A DNA stretch of 64,000 nucleotides from UBA1309 sp047605645 (GTDB taxonomy: Bacteria; Bacteroidota; Bacteroidia; Bacteroidales; Dysgonomonadaceae). A program made the position numbers and the translations under genes. Location of the stretch: the NCBI GenBank assembly GCA_047605645.1, contig JASGFJ010000025.1:1-64000 (forward strand), read 5' to 3'. This document shows, one piece after another, positions 53,116 to 61,079 of the stretch. Position 1 is the first letter of the stretch. Each line of letters opens with the position of its first letter. Under the pieces are notes generated by a model. That model was not told the origin of the DNA. It searched no databases and saw only the letters and a program-made list of their open reading frames with translations.

Positions 53116-53775
53116 ATGAAAACCGCTATTAAGAGCTTGTTGTACGTCTGTCTGTTTTCTTTTTTATTGACAGCATGCCAAACCTCCAAATCATTTACAG
53201 ACACCCTCTTTTTGATACGGCAGGGAATGCCTCAACAAGAAGTATATAAATTGCTCGGTGCTCCTGATTTCCGTCGGTTCAATCCGAACCAAGAAGAATG
53301 GGAATATATCCGGAGAAATTTTAGTTCTTCTGTTCAACGCGTCATTATTGTAACTTTTGAAAACGGAGCAGTGAATTCATTAAATTCTTTCGAAGAACCG
53401 GATCCCACTACCCCTGCTCAAAAAAGCAACAATAGTCCATCGACCGCTGTCCGCCCTTCCAATATTTTTCCGCCGAACAACCGCCCGGTGCGAGTCATGA
53501 ATGATGCAAACTTTAACATCTTCCTCAGAGCATTGCGAGACAGACCATTTAGAGACGATCGCTACAAAATGATTCAGGACAGCAAGGTGAACAATGCCTT
53601 TTCCTGTCAGCAAATCCGTCAGGTGATGGATTTGTTCTCATTCGACGACGAAAAGTTAAGAGTTTTGGAGCTGATTTCACCCAACATATTTGATCCGCAA
53701 AATGCGCAAATCATTATGGATGGATTCTCATTCTCTACCACCAAAGACAAAGCGAGGCAATGGATTCCCAACTAA
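53116..53775 (+). CDS. Lipoprotein with BamE-like and DUF4476 regions
   Basis: This 219-residue protein has a lipoprotein signal with lipobox LLTAC (acylated Cys at residue 21). Residues 33-80 (RQGMPQQEVYKLLGAPDFR, EWEYIRR) resemble the SmpA/OmlA (BamE) fold. A Pro/Ser/Asn-rich linker follows. Residues 130-215 match DUF4476 (FNIFLRALRDRPFRDDRYKMI, FSCQQIRQVMDLFSFDDEKLRVLE), a Bacteroidota domain of unknown function. It starts 24 bases after the M16 peptidase gene and is convergent with ung, 15 bases apart. Confidence 0.82.
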   Translation: MKTAIKSLLYVCLFSFLLTACQTSKSFTDTLFLIRQGMPQQEVYKLLGAPDFRRFNPNQEEWEYIRRNFSSSVQRVIIVTFENGAVNSLNSFEEPDPTTPAQKSNNSPSTAVRPSNIFPPNNRPVRVMNDANFNIFLRALRDRPFRDDRYKMIQDSKVNNAFSCQQIRQVMDLFSFDDEKLRVLELISPNIFDPQNAQIIMDGFSFSTTKDKARQWIPN

Positions 53776-53790
53776 ACTGCAAAGAGACAA

Positions 53791-54453
53791 TCACCATTGA
53801 ACAGGAGTCTGTCCGGTTTGAACGAGATAAGTATTTGCCTGGCTGAAATGTTTGCATCCGAAGAAACCTCTGTAAACAGAAAGTGGCGATGGATGCGGAG
53901 CTTTTAGCACCAGATGCTTGCTACCGTCGATAAACAAAGCTTTCTTCTGTGCATACGAACCCCACAAGAGAAAAACCAGATGGTCGCGTTCCTCCGAAAG
54001 TTTTCGGATAGCCGCATCGGTAAAATTCTCCCAACCTTTGCCCTGATGGGAATTTGCCTGATGAGCTACCACTGTGAGGGACGCATTCAGCAGTAAAACG
54101 CCCTGATCGGCCCACCTCGTCAAGTTGCCGGAAACAGGGACAGATATCCCTAAATCGGACTGAATCTCTTTGAAAATATTTACAAGTGAAGGAGGCTGCG
54201 GAATACCCTCGTTTACCGAAAACGAGAGTCCGTGAGCCTGTCCATCATTATGATAAGGATCCTGCCCGAGAATGACCACCTTCACTTTATCAAAAGGTGT
54301 ATGTTCGAAAGCATTAAAAATCAGCTTAGCCGGAGGAAATACTTTCTTCGTCCGGTATTCCTCCCGAACAAACTCCGTCAGGCGGACAAAATATTCTTTT
54401 TCAAATTCATTCTCTAGCTGTTCTTTCCAGGAAGATTCAATCTTTACATTCAT
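53791..54453 (-). CDS. ung: Uracil-DNA glycosylase
   Basis: This 220-residue family-1 UDG removes uracil from DNA. It has the water-activating GQDPYHNDGQAHGLSFSV (about residues 65-82), the PPSLVNIFKEI Pro/Ser loop, LLLNASLTVV with the uracil-binding Asn, FLLWGSYAQKK, and the leucine-intercalation loop HPSPLSVYRGF (about 187-197). I start at the ATG at 54453; the 9-codon extension from 54480 has no family match. It follows the kelch lipoprotein gene by 40 bases in the same direction. Confidence 0.97.
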   Translation of the reverse strand: MNVKIESSWKEQLENEFEKEYFVRLTEFVREEYRTKKVFPPAKLIFNAFEHTPFDKVKVVILGQDPYHNDGQAHGLSFSVNEGIPQPPSLVNIFKEIQSDLGISVPVSGNLTRWADQGVLLLNASLTVVAHQANSHQGKGWENFTDAAIRKLSEERDHLVFLLWGSYAQKKALFIDGSKHLVLKAPHPSPLSVYRGFFGCKHFSQANTYLVQTGQTPVQW

Positions 54454-54493
54454 AGAGCGATTATTGCTTTTAGAAAACAAAAATAAGCATTAT

Positions 54494-55531
54494 TTATTTC
54501 TTTGGAAGAAACTCCAACACATTGTCCAGGTAAATGAATCCTCCCTTTCCTAGAAGAACCATACCTCTTCCATGAACACTTGCCCCAATGGCTCCCTGCC
54601 TGATATATCCGGTGAAATCAGCCATTTCGGTCCAGACATCTTTGACCGGATCGTATTCCCAGGTAGATTTCAATAGCTTGTCTCTAATACCACACGTCAA
54701 ATATCCTTTTCCATCTATCACAAAAGCAGCTGCTGATTGCCTTTTAATATCTCCGGTATCTGATGAAGAATTGCTTGCCTGAAATGTTTTCAACAACCAG
54801 GACTCCTCATTTATATCATATTTCCAAAAACCGGACGGATACCCTTCCGAATTCACTCCACCGACAAGAAACACATGGCTATCAATAGCAAAGACAGCAG
54901 CAGAGGCTCGTCCTTCGCTCAAAGAATTCACCTGCGACCATTCTTTTAAAGCCGGATTAAAAGCATAGGCATCCAGCGGATAGTTTACTCCGTCACAACC
55001 TCCGCCCACAATTCCCTTTGTTCCGGCTGAGAAAGCATAAGTAGCATAACGGGGTGTTCCCGGAAAATTTTGCAATTGAGTCCATCTGTCTGTTGAAGGA
55101 TTATATTCCCAAAAGTCTTTGAGATAGTTCCTTCCATTGTATCCTCCACAAATATATCCTTTTTCACCGATAGCAAAAGCGGCCGCAAGGTTTCTTGCAG
55201 AGTCAGCCGAGGCCTTATCCGTTATATCCGCTTTGGCATCGAGGCTGCTCAGCTGCGTCCATCCCGGTGATGTACTCGAGAAATCGATAACGTATAAATC
55301 ATTGAATCGGGTTTTTCCGTTATACCCTCCAAAAACATACAATTTCTCCCCAATAACGAAAGATGAAGCATCGGCACGGACGTTTCCTATAAAATCGCAT
55401 GCAAATTCGCTCCATTTACCCACAACAGTGGTGGTGTCTGTATCAGAAGAATTACTGTCGTTGCTATCGCAAGAAATATTCAGAAAGAAAAGGCTAAAGA
55501 ATGCGCTAAGAAAACATAGATACTTATTCAT
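54494..55531 (-). CDS. Kelch-repeat lipoprotein
   Basis: This 345-residue protein has a lipoprotein signal (FLNISC, acylated Cys at residue 21) followed by a Asp/Ser-rich stretch (CDSNDSNSSDTD), as in Bacteroidota surface-exported lipoproteins. Kelch blades follow: GEKLYVFGGYNGKTRFNDLYVID, GEKGYICGGYNGRNYLKDFWEY, DSHVFLVGGVNSEGY and DGKGYLTCGIRDKLLKSTWEYDP, at a period of about 45-50 residues, giving a beta-propeller of about six blades. Function unknown; such propellers often bind glycans or proteins, and no catalytic motif is seen. I use the ATG at 55531, 24 bases from a consensus promoter. Confidence 0.85.
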   Translation of the reverse strand: MNKYLCFLSAFFSLFFLNISCDSNDSNSSDTDTTTVVGKWSEFACDFIGNVRADASSFVIGEKLYVFGGYNGKTRFNDLYVIDFSSTSPGWTQLSSLDAKADITDKASADSARNLAAAFAIGEKGYICGGYNGRNYLKDFWEYNPSTDRWTQLQNFPGTPRYATYAFSAGTKGIVGGGCDGVNYPLDAYAFNPALKEWSQVNSLSEGRASAAVFAIDSHVFLVGGVNSEGYPSGFWKYDINEESWLLKTFQASNSSSDTGDIKRQSAAAFVIDGKGYLTCGIRDKLLKSTWEYDPVKDVWTEMADFTGYIRQGAIGASVHGRGMVLLGKGGFIYLDNVLEFLPKK

Positions 55532-55554
55532 TGGCTTTGTGTTTAAGATATTTA

Positions 55555-55586
55555 CAAAAATAGGTATTTTAGGAAAGTAAGGCAAA
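55555..55586 (-). promoter_or_regulatory. Promoter of the kelch lipoprotein gene
   Basis: On the minus strand a -33 TTTG (55583-55586), a spacer of exactly 20 bases and a -7 TATTTTTG (55555-55562) match the Bacteroides consensus. It supports the start at 55531. Confidence 0.85.
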
Positions 55587-55635
55587 TAAAAGAAAACATA
55601 AAAGCAAAAAAGATCGATATAAATCAAGCTGTTAG

Positions 55636-55681
55636 AAATCAAAAAGCACCTGACAGGCGTTGAAAACCCGGCAGGTGCTTT
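55636..55681 (-). terminator. Terminator downstream of the prolyl oligopeptidase gene
   Basis: The arms aaagcacctg (55643-55652) and caggtgcttt (55672-55681) are perfect and are followed on the minus strand by T-rich sequence (TTTTTGATTTC). A large inner loop contains a second GC-rich pairing. It lies 30 bases beyond the stop codon. Confidence 0.8.
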
Positions 55682-55711
55682 GCATTTGAGAACTATTTAT
55701 TCTGAAAGAAT

Positions 55712-57823
55712 TTACTTTTTCACGGTCATTCCAAGATTCTTCATCACGAACGCCCACATATCGGCCTGCGCATCGATAATCTTAGCGATTGGTTTTCCCG
55801 CTCCATGCCCGGCATTCGTGTCAATGCGGATCAGTGTAGGGTTACGCCCGCTGTTGTCGGCCTGTAGCGTAGCAGCAAATTTGAAAGAATGTGCCGGCAC
55901 GACACGATCATCGTGGTCACCGGTCATCACCAGTGTAGCCGGATATTTTACTCCTTTGCGGACATTGTGCAAAGGAGAATATCCGCAAAGGTACTCAAAC
56001 ATATCCTTGCTTTCGGAGCTTGTCCCATAGTCGGTTGCCCAAGCCCATCCGATTGTAAATTTCTGATAACGGAGCATGTCCAACACACCTACTTCCGGAA
56101 CAGCCACAGCCATCAGGTCAGGCCGTTGAGTCAGTGTAGCCCCTACCAGAAGCCCTCCGTTTGATCCTCCATTAATAGCCAATTTAGCCGAAGAAGTGTA
56201 TTTTTCTTTAATTAAATACTCGGCAGCAGCAATAAAGTCATCAAAAACATTTTGCTTTTTCATTTTAGTGCCTGCCCGGTGCCATTCTTCACCATACTCA
56301 CCTCCACCGCGAAGGTTTGCAATTGCATAAATCCCTCCGTTTTCAAGGAAAGGGATGCGGTTGACCGAAAAAGAGGGATTCAGACTGATATTGAAACCAC
56401 CATACCCATAAAGCATCAGCGGATTCTTTCCATCACGCTTCATTCCTTTTTTATAAATAATAGCCATCGGCACTTTTGTTCCATCCTTGCTGGTATAGAA
56501 TACCTGCTCGCTGGTGAATTCGTCGGGATTGAATTTCATTTCCGGTTTGCGGAACACTTCCGAATGATTGGTTGCGGGATCGAAACGATAAACAGTGGCC
56601 GGAAAAGTATAAGAGGTAAATGTATAGAAAGCTTCATTCTCATCCTTTTCACCGCTGAATCCGCTCAATGCACCTAATGACGGAAGCTGCACCTCATAGA
56701 GTTTTTTCCCTGAGGTCTCGAATACGTAAGCATGGTTTGCGGCGTCTTTCATATACACAGCAATGATTTTTCCGCCAACTAGCGAAACATTTTCCAGCAC
56801 ATCTGCCGACTCCGGAATAATCTCTTTCCAGTTTTCCCGCTGAGGATGTTCCGGATCAATCTCCATCAAACGCTGTTTCGGTGCTTTCCAGTTTGTCAAA
56901 ACATACACCTTACCATTGTAGTGGTCGACTACGGAATAATCATTATCGAAATCCTTCACCAAAGAGAGCAGCGGAGCTTCAGGTTTGGTCAGATCCTTAA
57001 ACAGGAATGTATTTCCTGAGGTAGACTCTGTTTCATAGACAAACATGTATTTTTCATCATCTGTGACTCCGGCTGCGCAGTTACGCAACGGAAACTCCTT
57101 GTTTTCGAATATTAGCCGATCTTCTTTCTGAGAAGTCCCTATCCTGTGAAAAAACACCTTGTGGTATTCATTGATTTTCGAAAGTTCCTTGCCCGGCTGA
57201 GGGGCATCGTAAGCGCTGTAATAAAAGCCGTCGCCCTGCCAGGAAATACCGGAAAATTTCACCCATTGAATATGATCGTCAAGCAGCTTCTTGCTAGTCA
57301 AATCCATCACATATATCTCATTCCAGTCGGAGCCAGCACGAGCGACGGAATAGGCCAGGTATTTTCCATTGTTGGAAATGCCCATTGAAGAGAGCGCAAC
57401 CGTTCCGTCCGCAGAGAGGGTATTCGGGTCGAGAAGCAGCTCAGGCTGAGCAGTCAGGGTAGTTTGCCGGTAAAGTACACTTTGGTTTTGCAAGCCATTG
57501 TTCATAAAGAAATAGTACACTCCTTTCTTTTTCATCGGAGAACTATATTTCGGATAGTTTGTCAATTCCGTCAAACGGTTTTTTAACGCCTCCCGAAAGG
57601 GAATTTTATCGAGATAAGCATGAGTCACCGCATTTTGTGCTTTGACCCAAGCTTCCGTCTCGGGCGAACGATCGTTTTCGAGCCAGCGGTAAGGGTCTTT
57701 CACCTGAACTCCAAAATAAGTATCTACCGTATCCACTTTCGCTGTTTGCGGATATTTGAGCTGCCCAAAAGATGAACTGCTAAGCGCAAGCCCTGTCATA
57801 AGCATTGGTATTATTTGTTTCAT
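55712..57823 (-). CDS. Prolyl oligopeptidase family serine peptidase (S9A), secreted
   Basis: This 703-residue protein has a signal peptide (residues 1-20, ending SSSSFGQ). The beta-propeller N-terminal domain begins DTYFGVQVKDPYRWLEND, and the C-terminal alpha/beta hydrolase has the Ser in NGGSNGGLLVGATLTQRPDL (about residue 553), the Asp in TGDHDDRVVP (about 638) and the His in NAGHGAGKP (about 674). Length and motif spacing are those of S9A enzymes, which cut after Pro in short peptides; with the signal peptide it should act in the periplasm. I start at the ATG at 57823, as the -7 box TATATTTG (57848-57855) lies inside the longer reading. Confidence 0.95.
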   Translation of the reverse strand: MKQIIPMLMTGLALSSSSFGQLKYPQTAKVDTVDTYFGVQVKDPYRWLENDRSPETEAWVKAQNAVTHAYLDKIPFREALKNRLTELTNYPKYSSPMKKKGVYYFFMNNGLQNQSVLYRQTTLTAQPELLLDPNTLSADGTVALSSMGISNNGKYLAYSVARAGSDWNEIYVMDLTSKKLLDDHIQWVKFSGISWQGDGFYYSAYDAPQPGKELSKINEYHKVFFHRIGTSQKEDRLIFENKEFPLRNCAAGVTDDEKYMFVYETESTSGNTFLFKDLTKPEAPLLSLVKDFDNDYSVVDHYNGKVYVLTNWKAPKQRLMEIDPEHPQRENWKEIIPESADVLENVSLVGGKIIAVYMKDAANHAYVFETSGKKLYEVQLPSLGALSGFSGEKDENEAFYTFTSYTFPATVYRFDPATNHSEVFRKPEMKFNPDEFTSEQVFYTSKDGTKVPMAIIYKKGMKRDGKNPLMLYGYGGFNISLNPSFSVNRIPFLENGGIYAIANLRGGGEYGEEWHRAGTKMKKQNVFDDFIAAAEYLIKEKYTSSAKLAINGGSNGGLLVGATLTQRPDLMAVAVPEVGVLDMLRYQKFTIGWAWATDYGTSSESKDMFEYLCGYSPLHNVRKGVKYPATLVMTGDHDDRVVPAHSFKFAATLQADNSGRNPTLIRIDTNAGHGAGKPIAKIIDAQADMWAFVMKNLGMTVKK

Positions 57824-58458
57824 TGATGAGTTAGTTAATGATTTCTGCAAATATAAGGAGAAATATCCACCTACATTCATTGCTAAGAACTACACTTATC
57901 AAATTATCCACATAAACGGATATAATTTATTTACGCAAGCTCAGGGAAAATACATAAAAGTGCTACTTGTTTCCTGAATGGAAAAAAAATTAAAACACAA
58001 CCAATTGATACTTCTCATGCTCATCACAAACCTGAATAAAAGAAGCTGTTCCCTCCCGATTGCTTTTATCGGCAAGGAGAAATGGAAAAGTCTATCCCGA
58101 AGTATTTTTATAAAAAATATAAAATTCAAATGTAAAATTGCATCTGCATTCATTATTTTTTTAGCTTTGTACAGAAGCCTATCGGAACTACCTCTGTATG
58201 TTGAGATTAAACGACAAGAAGTATATTAAACTCTTGTTTTTTCGAGCAACATTTTTAACGGGTAACTTTTCGTGGTCGTTCATGATGGATTTACTTATTT
58301 ATCAGGAAGAGGCAATCATTATCTGATCTTTAAACTTACTTATACACTAAAAAAACATTACAAAGATACCTCTATAAAACAAACCTTTCATCCGGACAAA
58401 CGACAAGTAAAATCTACAATAAGGAAGATACCAAATCAAGAACAGTAATATACAAACC
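57824..58458. other. AT-rich spacer between divergent genes
   Basis: I see no supported gene here. The 83-codon plus-strand reading at 57978-58229 is Lys/Ile-rich, has no motif and is not preceded by a promoter. On the minus strand the -7 box TATATTTG (57848-57855) probably serves the S9A gene. No exact -7 box was found for the plus-strand thioredoxin-domain gene. Confidence 0.55.
57848..57855 (-). promoter_or_regulatory. Probable -7 box of the prolyl oligopeptidase gene
   Basis: TATATTTG on the minus strand is an exact consensus and lies 25 bases before the ATG at 57823. No -33 TTTG is seen at 19-21 bases. Confidence 0.6.
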
Positions 58459-60663
58459 ATGAGAAAGCACCTTTTTATCATTCTTTTTACTACTCTTGCC
58501 TCTTTGGCAGCTTTTGGAAAAAACCGTGTTCTCGTTAACCCGGCTTACGAATTGAGGAATTCAGAGATTCTCAATATCATCAAGATAGAACAGACAGATA
58601 CGGCTACCCGCCTATACGTGAAAGCGACATTCCTTCCCAACTGGTGGATAATATTTCCCAAAACAACCTATATCCAACCGGAAGGAAGTAAAAAAACAAT
58701 CTTCGCCACAACGATCGAAAACGGCGAATTCGAAAAGAGAATTTTTATGCCTGCCTCGGGCGATTCGTTGTTCGTCTTGGTATTTCCACGATTGGACACA
58801 TCTGTAAAAAGAATCAATTTCTGTTGCGATGAATCATTCATTTGGAATATATCGTTGACCGCGTCAGCGAAGCAGAAAGTAAAAAGCGAGATTCCCGCAT
58901 CCGTGCAGCTGTGGCTAAATCAGCAATTAACCCAGGCAAAGCAGAAGGAACCGTTGCCGGACTACACTTCCGACAGGTTCTTCGATCACAGTCCGGCGCG
59001 TTTGGTCGGCTACATCAAAGGATACGACCCACGCCTGGGATTCAAAACAGGAATAATTTATGCCTCCAACCAAATTACAAGGGAAGACCACCCCGTGGCA
59101 CTTATCATCCACCCCGACGGACGCTTTGAAGCCACTATCCCGATGCTTCATCCCAGTGTTTTCTATGTGAGTATTAATGAGCAGGCTTTTACTCCATATC
59201 TGGAACCCGGACATACCTTATCTCTGATTATGGATTGGGAAGAATTCCTCAAAGCTAACCGTTTACGCGACAGCAGATATACATTCAAAGACATTCAGTT
59301 TGGAGGACCGTTGGCAAAAATAAATGAAGAACTGATGCACGTAAATCTCAAACTCGATACATGGGAGAATAAAAAGAAATACAAGGATTCCCTTAGTCCA
59401 ATGGATTACACAGTATATGAACAAAAATGGTTTCAAGAGAATATGGAACTTATTCGGGAGAAATCGCAGGAATACAAGCTATCGCCAAAAACTGTCACCT
59501 TACTAAACCATCATGCGGCATTAATATACGGAACAAGCCTTTTGGATTATGTAGACAACAAAGTGTGGCAATCGAGACAAGACACTACAAAGAAGGCGCA
59601 GAAAGAACCTCTGCCCGATGAATACTACAATTTTATACAGCAAATGCCGATGAATGAGCCGGCTGCATTAATTTCAACAGAAGCATCTACATTTATCAAC
59701 CGGTTTGAATTTTGCCAACCTTTATCTCAGGCTATAAGAAAATTATTTATCAATACGCCTCCAAAAAAAACAGTCATAGAATATTTGCAGGAAGAGCATC
59801 AAGATACATGGACAGAAGAGGATGAGAAAATGATGATTATCCAGAAGAAACTTTCTGAAACAACAAACAATGAAGAACATAAAAAATACTGGGAAGCAAA
59901 CAAAGAGGTATTCGAAGCTTTTCAGAAAAGGCATAAAGATGAAATAGAACAGTATACTGTAAAATACGTCAATCCGGTTACCAAAGAACAGCAAAAAAAT
60001 CGTGAGATAAGAAAGTTTGCTCTTCAGGATTCTGTGATTACGAAGACGTTGCACCTACCACTACCCAATTTGATTTACGACATTGTTAAAGTGAGAAGTT
60101 TAAGCTCTGTCTATAAAAATTTATCCAGCAAAGACGAAGCGGAAGAAGTGCTTTCAGCCGCAGTGAAAGACTGCCGGTTTCCAATGGTAAGAGAAGAAGC
60201 CCAACGAATATTTAACCAAAATTTTCCCGATACGGAAATATCCCGCTATGCCCTCCCGGCTACTCCTGCCGGAAATATATTCCGCAACATCATTGCCCCA
60301 CACAAGGGGAAATACATTGTTGCAGACTTTTGGGAAACCTGGTGTGGTCCCTGTGTTGCCGGCATCCGGGGGAATAAGGCTCTCCGCGACAAACTAAAAG
60401 ACAGCAAAGACATCGCATTTGTCTTTATTTGCAGCGAAGAGACTCCGGAAAACAATTACAAAGAATTTGTGAAAGCACAAGGACTCGAAAATACCTTCCG
60501 CCTGCCCAAAGATCAATACATACTGATGCGCGAGCTATTCAAGTTCAATGGTATTCCGCACTACGAATATGTGAACCGCCAAGGAGAAATTATAACGAAA
60601 GGACTTGACATCTATAATCTGGAAAACTCATTGAGCAAATTACTGGAGAAAGAACAACCTTAA
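58459..60663 (+). CDS. Secreted protein with a C-terminal TlpA-like thioredoxin domain
   Basis: This 734-residue protein has a signal peptide (about residues 1-20, ending AAFG). Its first 600 residues are a large Bacteroidota-type extension of uncertain function, with beta-rich blocks at 30-130 and 170-260 and a helical Lys/Glu-rich part at 290-540. Residues 610-734 form a thioredoxin fold with the redox site WETWCGPCVAG (Cys near residues 628 and 631) and a cis-Pro loop GIPHYEYV near residue 705. That is the TlpA/ResA type, which acts as a periplasmic thiol reductase. It may serve the envelope protein encoded downstream; that is inference. Confidence 0.85.
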   Translation: MRKHLFIILFTTLASLAAFGKNRVLVNPAYELRNSEILNIIKIEQTDTATRLYVKATFLPNWWIIFPKTTYIQPEGSKKTIFATTIENGEFEKRIFMPASGDSLFVLVFPRLDTSVKRINFCCDESFIWNISLTASAKQKVKSEIPASVQLWLNQQLTQAKQKEPLPDYTSDRFFDHSPARLVGYIKGYDPRLGFKTGIIYASNQITREDHPVALIIHPDGRFEATIPMLHPSVFYVSINEQAFTPYLEPGHTLSLIMDWEEFLKANRLRDSRYTFKDIQFGGPLAKINEELMHVNLKLDTWENKKKYKDSLSPMDYTVYEQKWFQENMELIREKSQEYKLSPKTVTLLNHHAALIYGTSLLDYVDNKVWQSRQDTTKKAQKEPLPDEYYNFIQQMPMNEPAALISTEASTFINRFEFCQPLSQAIRKLFINTPPKKTVIEYLQEEHQDTWTEEDEKMMIIQKKLSETTNNEEHKKYWEANKEVFEAFQKRHKDEIEQYTVKYVNPVTKEQQKNREIRKFALQDSVITKTLHLPLPNLIYDIVKVRSLSSVYKNLSSKDEAEEVLSAAVKDCRFPMVREEAQRIFNQNFPDTEISRYALPATPAGNIFRNIIAPHKGKYIVADFWETWCGPCVAGIRGNKALRDKLKDSKDIAFVFICSEETPENNYKEFVKAQGLENTFRLPKDQYILMRELFKFNGIPHYEYVNRQGEIITKGLDIYNLENSLSKLLEKEQP

Positions 60664-61079
60664 GCTAAAACAATACAAATGAAGAAATCATTCCGAATCA
60701 AAAAAGAAAATTATCCCGGGATATTACAAAACGAAGTTTTGCCCTTTTTGTCCTTCTATCGAGCATCTGTTTTGCATAGATACAGGTAACAATGATAAAA
60801 AGCAGGCACTTGCAGATAGCGACACCCAACAATGTGAATGTCGAAAAAAACAATAATTTTCGACATTCACCATGCAGGCTATCGATTGAAAAACGCCCTA
60901 TCCAACGATAAAAATCATTTCTGAAGGAATCTACGTTCCTGGGATGTGGAATAAAACGGCAAGAGCCTAAAAAATAAAGAAACGATCTCAAAAAGAATAG
61001 TAAAGACCGCAAAAGCTTATTTGCCGTCACAAAGCCCAATAAGTCAAGAAACAATAATCGAAACCCACAACACAACATC
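60664..61079. other. Spacer with a perfect 14-base hairpin and possible eroded reading frame
   Basis: No intact gene is supported. From 60679 a 36-codon frame runs, and the next frame contains a signal-peptide-like run (SFALFVLLSSICFA) broken by TAG. This suggests a decayed secreted-protein gene, weakly. A 14-base perfect hairpin lies at 60834-60870. The minus-strand reading across 60698-61207 overlaps the barrel gene start and is not convincing. Confidence 0.45.
60834..60870. repeat. Perfect 14-base hairpin in the thioredoxin-barrel spacer
   Basis: The arms gtgaatgtcgaaaa (60834-60847) and ttttcgacattcac (60857-60870) are exact reverse complements around a 9-base A-rich loop. There is no T tract on either side. 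It may be a binding site or an RNA processing or stability element between the two genes. Confidence 0.7.

Noticed and set aside
57978..58229. 83-codon plus-strand reading between the S9A and thioredoxin-domain genes
   Set aside because: Lys/Ile-rich with no recognisable domain, no promoter and no homologous neighbour; consistent with AT-rich chance.
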